From contig DCOH01000013.1 of the NCBI GenBank assembly GCA_002322865.1, forward strand, positions 19,753 to 42,916: a stretch of DNA of 23,164 bases. Direction: 5' to 3'. The position numbers and the translations under genes were made by a program. Source of the DNA: Sphingobacterium sp. UBA1575 (GTDB lineage Bacteria > Bacteroidota > Bacteroidia > Sphingobacteriales > Sphingobacteriaceae). Shown in pieces: positions 16,508 to 23,164 of the stretch; the first letter of the stretch is position 1; every line of letters starts with the position of its first letter. Under the pieces are notes generated by a model. That model saw nothing but the letters and a program-made list of their open reading frames with translations, was not told the DNA's origin and did no database searches.

Positions 16508-17599
16508 TTACAAAGGCCATTGTATATTGTTAAAGTTCTTGAGCATTTTATTTCCTATTTCAGGACTAATAAATCTTATATAATGAATTCTTCCTAATAG
16601 CCAATATCTATAGAACTGCTTATCAACTCCCATTTTCTTCTGATGGCTTTCAGGCCCATATTTTAAACAAAAGTGGATATGCCTATTTACGTCTTTTCTA
16701 TATGATTTAGGCACTGAAATTCCATTTGATATATTTAGCCCCGTAACCTTTTGGCGCATACCTTGTTTACGAAGTATCCATTTGTCCCAATTAATTAATA
16801 GATTTTCGGACCGAACTATTTTTATTATATCTGCTTTAGTCGGTATGTTTTTTAAGTCGTTACCAGAAAATGTGATATCATCCGCATATCTTGTGTATGT
16901 GCACCCTTTTAATTCTGCTAGTGCAACCAGTTTGTTATCCAAACTTCTCAATACTAAGTTAGAAATCGAGGGACTAGTTGGAGCTCCTTGTGGCAATACA
17001 CCATACTCTCTTTCAAAAGTTTTACTAAAAAGCTTTTTTTCTTTATCAGGCAGTGCCAAATAATAATCCTCATCGATAGGAACTGTAACCAATTTTGAAA
17101 AGCTCCAAGAAAGAGTTCGAGTATATCCTATTTCAACGAATAGCCTATATACTTTTTGTTCAGTAATGGTTTCGAAAAACTTCATTAAATCCAAATTTAA
17201 AATAAATTTTCTTGCTACATGTTGCTGTGCATTTTCTTTAATTGACCTCTTTTTGATATAGCCATATGCTGATAATGTAGGATCTTGATTTATAAGAATA
17301 TTGTGGTATATCCAAGATTGAATAGATTTTAAGTTAGAGTATGGCACTGACAGAAATCTTACCCCTCCATTTTTCTTCTTTATATAGAAATGTTTATAAT
17401 AATGCTCTCGCTCCCTTTCCATTATTTTCAGGTCTTCATACTTAATGCCTAATTCAAAGGCCATATGTTTTAGAGAGAATAAAACAGGATAACCTTTAGA
17501 TGCAAGGTTATCTGCATATTTAAGTGTGTTTTCAATGTATTTTTCAGACTTCTCCTGATTCTTACATTCTTCAATAAAAAGCTTTCGGTCGAATGACAT
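16508..17599 (-). CDS. retron reverse transcriptase
   Basis: This 363-residue RT would copy part of its own non-coding RNA into a branched RNA-DNA (msDNA). The catalytic motif Y238-A-D-D241 is intact. 'GVLPQGAPTSPSISNLVL' is RT motif 4-like, and 'FILNLDLMKFFETIT' holds the first catalytic Asp. Two features typical of retron RTs are present: the region-X motif N123-A-Q-Q-H127 and the region-Y motif V285-T-G287 ('RQKVTGLNISN'). The length fits retron RTs without a fused effector. A 175-nt structured spacer separates it from the phosphoribosyltransferase gene upstream, the standard position for the msr-msd RNA. The ATG at 17599 is chosen because 'MSFDRKLFIEEC' starts cleanly there; this start codon lies inside the a2 arm of the predicted ncRNA. 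The stop lies about 190 bp from the left element end. Confidence 0.9.
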   Translation of the reverse strand: MSFDRKLFIEECKNQEKSEKYIENTLKYADNLASKGYPVLFSLKHMAFELGIKYEDLKIMEREREHYYKHFYIKKKNGGVRFLSVPYSNLKSIQSWIYHNILINQDPTLSAYGYIKKRSIKENAQQHVARKFILNLDLMKFFETITEQKVYRLFVEIGYTRTLSWSFSKLVTVPIDEDYYLALPDKEKKLFSKTFEREYGVLPQGAPTSPSISNLVLRSLDNKLVALAELKGCTYTRYADDITFSGNDLKNIPTKADIIKIVRSENLLINWDKWILRKQGMRQKVTGLNISNGISVPKSYRKDVNRHIHFCLKYGPESHQKKMGVDKQFYRYWLLGRIHYIRFISPEIGNKMLKNFNNIQWPL

Positions 17600-17783
17600 A
17601 ATAATTACGATTATTTGATTCAGTTCACGTTAGTGAACTATATGCAAGATGAGCGTTTGCGTTGACCGTGTGTTGGCACGCGAGATATTGCATATAGATT
17701 AGTATAAAATGACTTATAGATATGTTGGTAAAAAAGATACCAACTGATAGAGATTGACCACTACCAACTAATTATCATGCCAT
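17593..17783 (-). ncRNA. predicted retron ncRNA (msr-msd)
   Basis: On the minus strand a 15-nt a1 arm (17783-17769, ATGGCATGATAATTA) pairs with a 15-nt a2 arm (17607-17593, TAATTATTATGTCAT) by 13 Watson-Crick and 2 G-U pairs. The arms enclose 161 nt. Inside are three hairpins: a 7-bp stem with a 7-nt U-rich loop (17744-17724), probably msr; a 10-bp stem CTATATGCAA/TTGCATATAG enclosing 40 nt (17697-17638), possibly msd; and a 7-bp stem AGTTCAC/GTGAACT with a TAAC loop (17639-17622). The last two share two bases. The G just after a1 (17768, in TTAG) is a plausible branching guanosine. a1 covers the last codons and stop of the phosphoribosyltransferase gene, and a2 covers the RT start codon. The exact RNA ends and the msr/msd border are inferred. 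Confidence 0.75.
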
Positions 17784-19022
17784 ATCGCCGAAAGTCTTAG
17801 GTAAATATACTATTTTATTCAATGGTTGACTAGAAATAGAGGTGTTTTTTCTCTCTTTCAAATAAGCGAATTGCTCAATCTCATTTACGATCTCAATTCC
17901 TTTTGTAGTTAATCCTTTGTTTGAAAAGCATAAATTAAGAGATACTAGCATATTTAAATTCTCGTCAAATTTTGATTTTGTAATATTTAACCATTGACAA
18001 ATTACGTATTCTGATCTTTTGGTCTTCAGCAATTTTAGCATACTAAATAGTTCTATATTCCGCTTGCTAAAAGGGATAGACGATAAGTCGAGACCAGGTA
18101 TTTTAAACTTGTTTTTGGAGATTGATATCCAATAGAATATCCCATCTTTAAAATTGGCGTGGTTTCTTACAAAATCAGTGTAAAATCTGGGAAATAAGGG
18201 AGTCCAATCATTTTTGTTGCTCCATATAATTGGTAAAGTATTATTAGGAGTAGTATGTTCAAAAACAACAAGTGATTGAGAGTTTTCGTACCCTAAAATA
18301 TTGTACTTTTCTCCTGTTAATTTAGCGCCATATTTATAACAAAATTCCCTAATAGGTATTGAGTTAGGCCGGTAACCAAATACTGAGGGCTGAGCAAAAG
18401 CTTTCTTTCGTAATTCGCCGAATAAAGAAATGTTTGGATATTCGAATTGCAGTCTTTGAAACCCTATTTCGTTAATTATTACAGATAAGATAGCAACATT
18501 TGGTTTTAATTCATTTTCTTTTAAAAATAGAATTAAACCTTGTTCAGTATCATTGCCATTCAAATACTCTAGTGTAGAGTTTCCTGTACCAACAAAATCA
18601 TCTAACAATATCAAAAGGAAATCATCTCTTAATATTTTCAATTCATTAATTAGTGGCAGTATCTCCTCTTTCCGACCAATTAAATACTTTTTTCTTTTAT
18701 ACCTCTTATCAGAGAATGCGGGAGCTTTGTTAATAAAATATAACATAGAGCTACCACTTTTTCCATATTTTCCAATCCCCAATATTACTATTGTTTTATG
18801 CTTATATTGTTTAAATGCGCTTGAAAGACCTTGTGAGTAAATATCAAACATCTTACCCAAAGGTATATATTCAATATTCGCCAACACCTTTAACGCGTCT
18901 GGTAAATCTTCTTTATCAAAATTGCTCAACCAGTTTAACACGTGATAAATGGATAAACTACCATAGAAACGATTAACCAAAATGCTATTGATTTGCTGTT
19001 GATCCGATTCCGAAAACATCAT
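17775..19022 (-). CDS. phosphoribosyltransferase-like retron effector with winged helix
   Basis: The 415-residue protein carries a type-I phosphoribosyltransferase PRPP-loop motif, 'LLILLDDFVGTGNST' (D141-D142, G145-T-G147, S149-T150). Before it comes 'KTIVILGIGKYGKSGSSMLYF', consistent with a Rossmann-like PRTase core in the first ~260 residues. The C-terminal ~85 residues ('NIELFSMLKLLKTKRSEYVICQWLNITKSKFDENLNMLVSLNLCFSNKGLTTKGIEI') look like a winged-helix domain. PRTase-like proteins of this kind occur in bacterial conflict systems, and a PRTase component is known from one class of retrons (type III in the usual classification). It lies directly upstream of the ncRNA and RT, so the likely role is a toxic effector held inactive by the retron msDNA. 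Whether it acts on nucleotides or nucleic acid is unknown. Confidence 0.75.
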   Translation of the reverse strand: MMFSESDQQQINSILVNRFYGSLSIYHVLNWLSNFDKEDLPDALKVLANIEYIPLGKMFDIYSQGLSSAFKQYKHKTIVILGIGKYGKSGSSMLYFINKAPAFSDKRYKRKKYLIGRKEEILPLINELKILRDDFLLILLDDFVGTGNSTLEYLNGNDTEQGLILFLKENELKPNVAILSVIINEIGFQRLQFEYPNISLFGELRKKAFAQPSVFGYRPNSIPIREFCYKYGAKLTGEKYNILGYENSQSLVVFEHTTPNNTLPIIWSNKNDWTPLFPRFYTDFVRNHANFKDGIFYWISISKNKFKIPGLDLSSIPFSKRNIELFSMLKLLKTKRSEYVICQWLNITKSKFDENLNMLVSLNLCFSNKGLTTKGIEIVNEIEQFAYLKERKNTSISSQPLNKIVYLPKTFGDMA

Positions 19023-19070
19023 AAATTATCATCTAACTAATTTGAATTTCTGACTTATTTTTGCCTTGTC

Positions 19071-19098
19071 ATAAAATCAATTTTCCAATTGATTTTAT
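19071..19098 (-). terminator. 12-bp perfect hairpin between the nuclease and PRTase genes
   Basis: ATAAAATCAATT (19071-19082) and AATTGATTTTAT (19087-19098) form a perfect 12-bp stem with a 4-nt loop, starting four bases after the nuclease stop codon. There is no T run after it on the minus strand, so it may act as an attenuator or RNA 3'-end stabiliser rather than a full terminator. Confidence 0.5.
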
Positions 19099-19102
19099 CT
19101 TA

Positions 19103-21135
19103 TCAAATCGCCACCCTTTTCAAAGATGAGCTAACCTTGTTAAACTCAATATCAGCAAAATCCCTCTGTGCTTTTTCCTGAACATCGATATCCTTGGTTT
19201 GCAATAGGTTCGACATGTATTGAAGTTTTCTCTTGACATTTTCAATTAAGTCAGACCATTTCATGACCCATATCTCAATGTTTTTATTTTCATTTCTGAA
19301 ATAAAAGTATGGGTTATCCTCACCCTTTTGCCTGCCTTGGATATCAAATATAGCATCCGAATTAATTTCGGAACTTATGAGCAACACTTTGAAAGAAACA
19401 TCACGGCTAACTGAATTTAATTTTTCGATTTCTCGTGCATACTTCATCACCTGACCAATTTCCTTCGGACTAATTTTCACCTTAGGCGCTTTCAACTCAA
19501 CAATTAAGACTTCTCGCCTTTTATGATCTAATATCCGTTGATTATACATAAATAGATCTGTTATAGATTTGACAGATCGTTCAGCGCCTTCATTGATGTT
19601 GTCGTCTTTTTTTGACGCTTTGTACCCTAGACAGTCATCTCGCAATTGAATTAGATTTTTCTCCAGGTTTTTATCCGACAGCAATTTTGTTGTTTCGCTA
19701 TATTCCTCTCCAAATATCCACAACATACGTTCAAGAAACTTATGTAATTCTTTTCGTTCCTTAACATTTTTGGCTATATCACTATAGACCAGCTTTTCCA
19801 AAAACTCTACTTCTTCAATCTTCGTTGCAACCTTATCTGAAAACTCTATGATATTTTCTAAATCGGTTTTCTCCAATAAATCGGAAAACTTCGAGGTAAG
19901 CTTGTTGTTTAGCTTCAATATATTGGAAAGAATTTTATTAAGTTCTCCGTTTGATATAGTTCTGTCTATCAGCGGATAAATAATTTCCCTCAATTGATTA
20001 TCCTCTTTCAATAAATGGTACTTATCTTCTACTAAGTAGGCTAATTTATCAAATAAAATCACTTTGGATTGTGAGCTAGACTTTTCCTTGTATGGATAAT
20101 ATGTATCTTTTTTTAAGTTGTCTGAAAAATTATCAAACTCATGATTTCTCTCTTTAAAAAAGATATTGAGTTTGTCTTTGATGAACTCTCTAACTTTTTT
20201 CCAATCAGGATCCAAGTCTTCGAGGTCTATATTGCGATAAATATCAGACGACAGTGTCGAAGATGAAACATAAATAAACCACCCCCAACTTTAGGGCTTA
20301 ACCAAGTAGCATCGTACTCCAAACTTCCTGCAATAGTATTCAATCCTGCATTTTGGACCGTCAAAAAAACTTTTATTTTTTCAATTTTTTTTATTGGCAT
20401 AAAGTCAAAGAGTACTTTATGCTCTTTCCCCTTACTATCTGTAAATGTTGACGCAACTTTAATTGGTTCACTTGTCACAAAATCAGTTGGATTGATTGTT
20501 TGTCCGTTTATATGAAAGACAATTTCTTTATTAAAGATTTTCAGTGGATATCTTTCAAAAATGGCGTCAGCGATATTTTGACGTAAAAATTTATCAATTA
20601 TCTTTTTCTTGGGTTCTTTGTCTGTAACATACGAAGGATAGAGGTTCGTAATACTAACCTTATAATATGTATTATGGTTCTTACCTTTTAAAATTTCCTC
20701 ATCAGTAGGGATATTGATCTCGGACACATTGATATTATTACCGAAACTATCAAAAGAAAGTGGTATTATGGCTTTAGAAAAAGTCTTTCTTTCGGTACAA
20801 TATCCCACCGTTTCAATTTCAATTTCTTTTCCGATTTGAAAGCTTGCAAATCGACCTATCCCTTTTCCACCGTCTTTGTTAGTCGTTCCAATATCTAATA
20901 GTTTGGTTTCAAGTTCATTGATGTGAACACCTTTTCCATCATCTTTTATTGATATCCTTTTTATATAGGTTGTGCTTAATTCTTCGTCAGCTGCATAATC
21001 TATCTCAATCCAAATATTTTTACTCTTAGCCTGAATAGAATTATTCATCAACTCACTAAATGCTACAAATGTGCTGATGTAATTCGCAAACAACTCATTA
21101 ACGAGTCTGGAATTGGTGGTTAATTTTCTTGCCAT
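19103..21135 (-). pseudogene. GHKL ATPase-Shedu-like nuclease, split by a one-base frameshift
   Basis: Two adjacent frames form one protein of about 677 residues. The first frame (21135 to a stop near 20230) is a GHKL ATPase of the MutL/Hsp90/MORC kind: N box E28-LMN-N32, D65-D-G67-K-G69, and lid motif G89-GKGIG94. The second frame (internal Met at 20215) ends in a PD-(D/E)xK domain: D220, E240-L-K242 and Q255 (numbered from that Met) in 'DLFMYNQ..', 'REVLIVELKAP' and 'EIGQVMKYA', as in Shedu/DUF4263. Before 20215 the second frame is open and reads FIYVSSSTLSSDIYRNIDLEDLD, a natural continuation of ...SPKVGG. Adding one G to the G5 run at 20282-20286 joins them. As read, a ribosome would stop after 302 residues. 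The likely role is ATP-driven DNA cleavage in phage defence. It may be a solo defence gene or a partner of the retron. Confidence 0.75.
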
Positions 21136-21310
21136 AACGATAATATCTACTAATGAGGTGTATTGTAATCAGCGAATTTAAACAAAATAGATGTGAGAAA
21201 TATATCATTTTTGAAATGTAGAAATTTTTAGTACATAAGCATGCAAAGAACTTCTATAATTTTCATCATCCCGTTGGAAATACTGACTTTAAAGCTCAAT
21301 CAAATACATT

Positions 21311-22787
21311 ATGCAAATGAAAACAGCTTACTTATATGTCCGTGTCAGTACGGACGAGCAAAAAAGAAAAGGATATTCCTTACCCGAACAAGAAGAACGA
21401 TTGCTGAAATATTGCAGGTACAACAATATCGAAGTCAAAGGTATCTACCGTGAAGACTTCTCTGCTAAGAATTTCAACCGACCTGAATGGAAAAAACTAT
21501 TTTTAGAAGTCAGAAGTAAACCAAAGATGGGAAAGAATATATTGTTTTATCAAGTGGGACAGGTTCAGCCGGAATGTTGAATATGCCTATGAGATGATAG
21601 GTATGCTCCGAAAATACAAAACGATAGCAATGGAGATTGACCAACCTATAGATTTCTCCGTGCCAGAAAGTACCGTCATGCTTGCCGTTTACCTATCCGT
21701 ACCGGAAGCGGAAAACAGTAGAAGGGCGATGAACACGGCAAATGGCATCCGTCGGGCAAAACAGATGGGCAGATATCCGAACAAAGCTCCCTTGGGCTTT
21801 ATCAATCTGACAACGGTAGATGGCAAAAAAATCATTACACCTAAGCAACCCGAGGCCAGTATCATAAGATGGGTCTTTCTCCAACTTGCCAAAAATATCC
21901 ATAAAATTGAGGAAGTCAGAAAGATGGCTGACGGCAAAGGATTGAAATGTTCCCGTTCATACTTTTTTCGTCTTATACGCAATCCTGCATACTGTGGTCT
22001 TATCTCGATTAAAAATGAATCAATCGAACAGTATAAGGTAAAAGGAATCCATGAACCGTTGATTTCCCAAGCACTATTTCATGAGGTACAGAAGATAATC
22101 AACACAAAGAGAAGGATTACTTCCCAAAGAGACGATTTGAAGGCAACATTTTATCTAAGGGGAATCTTAGTCTGTCCTCTCTGTTATAGAAAACTCGGTG
22201 GAAGCTTCTCCCGAGGCTCAACAAAAAGATATCCATATTACCATTGCCAAAAAAGATGCAAGACAAGAATCAACGCACTATTTCTGAATGAGTGTTATGA
22301 ACATAAGCTTAGAAAACTGGTACTTTCAAATGTAGCGATGGATTTATTCAAGAGTATTTTAGAGGATTGGAATACAGGCACACTAAAGGCTATGTATTTA
22401 CAGCATCGAAATCTGGTCGTTAGAGAACTGATTGAACAGGAATCAACCCTTTCCCAAGCCCGAAAGCTATTTGTAGCCGATGTACTAAAATCCGATGATT
22501 ACAGTACAGTAAAAAGAGAATGTCATGTCAATGCCAAATGTCTGAAAAGGGAACTGAACGATATCAATGTTAAATTAGAGCGTATCGATAAACAAAGCCT
22601 GTTGGGTAGCCGTTCTTTTGTCAGTATTCTTAAAACGTTTCCAAGCTTGGACACAGCAAACAAAAAACATCTTGTCAGTCTTATTACTCCGCTTAATGTT
22701 GATTTTCAAACAGGAGATATGTCATTGGAACTATTTGGGGGATTATCAAAAATATTATCGACAAAACGACAATCAAAAAAGCAATGA
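21311..22787 (+). pseudogene. large serine recombinase, frameshifted
   Basis: The N-terminal resolvase domain starts 'AYLYVRVSTDEQKRKGYSLPEQ', with catalytic S13. The frame stops at 21580 because TTT is TTTT at 21545-21548. Dropping one T restores 'ILFIKWDRFSRNVEYAYEMIGML' and the frame that runs to 22787, about 491 residues in all. The second part holds the recombinase domain ('GIRRAKQMGRYPNKAPLGF', 'YFFRLIRNPAYCGLI') and a zinc ribbon (CPLC...CQKRC at about residues 290-320), followed by a coiled-coil-rich C-terminus. This is the integration/excision enzyme of the element. In the sequence as given it is inactive unless the extra T is an error. The gene is divergent from the ATPase-nuclease gene with 175 bp between, which should hold both promoters. 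Confidence 0.85.
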
Positions 22788-23011
22788 ATATGAATTTTAT
22801 CGATAAAAAGGTTTCTGTTAGACGGGCAATTACGATATTAGCAAAGAATGGTATTGAAGTCGACGATGATGAAGCAAATGTTATTGTGGACTTCCTTTAT
22901 CTCATGGCAAAAAATCTCACAAAAGAGAAGGTGGAAAAGATGTCGAAACCCAAAGGAGAAATCGAACTTTATAAAAAACAGGGTAGTAATGTCCTAAAGA
23001 AAGTTTTTTAG
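22784..23011 (+). CDS. small recombinase-associated protein
   Basis: This 75-residue protein overlaps the recombinase stop by four bases (ATGA), so its translation is probably coupled. It begins 'VSVRRAITILAKNGIEVDDDEANVIVDFLYLMAKN' and ends in a basic tail (KKQGSNVLKKVF). I recall similar small helical proteins directly after serine recombinases in Bacteroidota elements. It could be a recombination directionality factor or accessory DNA-binding protein, but nothing in the sequence proves it. It lacks a signal peptide and membrane segments. Confidence 0.7.
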   Translation: MNMNFIDKKVSVRRAITILAKNGIEVDDDEANVIVDFLYLMAKNLTKEKVEKMSKPKGEIELYKKQGSNVLKKVF

Positions 23012-23106
23012 AGAGTATCACACATCGGCACAAAGATTTTAGTCATGAAAATCGAACTATAATTGACCAGATTATAACAGTTTGGGTCGCAGATTTATAT
23101 TGGCAT

Positions 23107-23142
23107 AAAAAAAGGAGACAACTACTGTATAGTGTCTCCTTT
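23107..23142 (-). terminator. minus-strand terminator at the right end, next to the tRNA
   Basis: AAAGGAGACA (23111-23120) and TGTCTCCTTT (23133-23142) form a perfect 10-bp stem. On the minus strand it is followed by a T run (23110-23107). It lies one base from the right repeat, so it terminates the tRNA transcript that reads leftward. It belongs to the inserted element, not the original locus. Confidence 0.8.
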
Positions 23143-23143
23143 A

Positions 23144-23156
23144 GTGATCCCGCTGG
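23144..23156 (-). repeat. right 13-bp attachment repeat
   Basis: This copy of GTGATCCCGCTGG is identical to 16309-16321. Here it continues into sequence with tRNA T-arm character (TTCGAGTCC on the minus strand), so this copy is the functional tRNA end. Confidence 0.75.
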
Positions 23157-23164
23157 GACTCGAA
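23145..23164 (-). tRNA. 3' end of a tRNA gene, cut by the window edge
   Basis: The minus strand reads TTCGAGTCCCAGCGGGATCA: a T loop, the 3' half of a T stem (CCCAG), the acceptor 3' strand (CGGGATC) and discriminator A, with no encoded CCA. The 5' acceptor strand outside the window should be GATCCCG. The anticodon is not visible. It recalls Bacteroidota tRNA-Lys, but that is only a resemblance. Confidence 0.65.

Larger units (their letters stand above)
16309..23156. mobile_element. tRNA-integrated serine-recombinase element carrying a retron
   Basis: The segment between the two 13-bp repeats holds, from left to right: retron RT, ncRNA, phosphoribosyltransferase/winged-helix gene and GHKL ATPase-nuclease (all minus strand), then the serine recombinase and its small partner (plus strand). 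The recombinase sits next to the right end, as in many integrative elements. The right repeat is part of a tRNA 3' end. No conjugation or replication genes are present, so if still mobile it would have to be transferred by other means. The recombinase reading frame is broken by one base. Confidence 0.75.

Noticed and set aside
16782..17063. Plus-strand frame opposite the reverse transcriptase
   Set aside because: It overlaps the RT catalytic motifs on the other strand and has no support of its own.
16508..17599. Group II intron or UG/Abi-type reverse transcriptase
   Set aside because: There is no maturase domain or intron RNA, and both retron-typical NAxxH and VTG motifs are present along with a flanking structured RNA.

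Overview
The window looks like part of a Bacteroidota chromosome, most likely Sphingobacteriaceae (Sphingobacterium or Pedobacter type). The DNA is AT-rich and there are few Shine-Dalgarno sequences. The gene families fit that group: a paired DUF1800/DUF1501 operon, an AraC regulator with a membrane-spanning N-terminus, a DUF3829 lipoprotein, an M60-like metallopeptidase, and a small outer-membrane beta-barrel ending in Phe. The genus is an inference from gene content.

Layout of the chromosomal part (1-16308): a PqqD-like gene and a nucleotidyltransferase-like gene overlap by ATGA (1-1376). Opposite them lie a DUF3829 lipoprotein, a secreted M60-like peptidase and a frameshifted DUF2200 gene (1381-4721). 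Next, on the plus strand, come the DUF1800/DUF1501 secreted pair (4827-7401), an AraC-type regulator (7448-8548), a small unknown protein, a flavodoxin-like/UbiA fusion (9085-10614), a retropepsin-fold protein that appears to have lost both catalytic aspartates (10653-11522), and a 995-residue secreted glycosidase-like protein (11822-14809). A 787-bp gene-poor stretch then holds a decayed copy of the end of that glycosidase-like gene and an 11-bp tandem repeat. An outer-membrane beta-barrel gene with a terminator (15597-16160) closes this part.

The most interesting part is 16309-23156, which reads as one integrated element of about 6.8 kb. It is bounded by a perfect 13-bp direct repeat. The right copy is the 3' end of a minus-strand tRNA gene that runs off the window, and each copy sits next to a minus-strand intrinsic terminator. 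At its right end the element carries a large serine recombinase (broken by a 1-base insertion) and a small ATGA-overlapping partner. Its cargo is a minus-strand anti-phage-type cassette: a GHKL ATPase joined to a Shedu-like PD-(D/E)xK nuclease (separated by a 1-base frameshift), a phosphoribosyltransferase/winged-helix protein, a structured 191-nt non-coding RNA, and a retron reverse transcriptase with YADD, NAxxH and VTG signatures. The RNA's ends pair over 15 bp (13 Watson-Crick, 2 G-U), as expected for retron a1/a2 arms. The arms overlap the stop codon of the phosphoribosyltransferase gene and the start codon of the RT gene. I read this as a retron of the phosphoribosyltransferase-effector kind on a tRNA-integrated mobile element, possibly working with the upstream ATPase-nuclease.

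Three genes (DUF2200, the ATPase-nuclease, the recombinase) each differ from an intact frame by one base in a short homopolymer. That may be real decay or assembly error, and it decides whether the island is functional.
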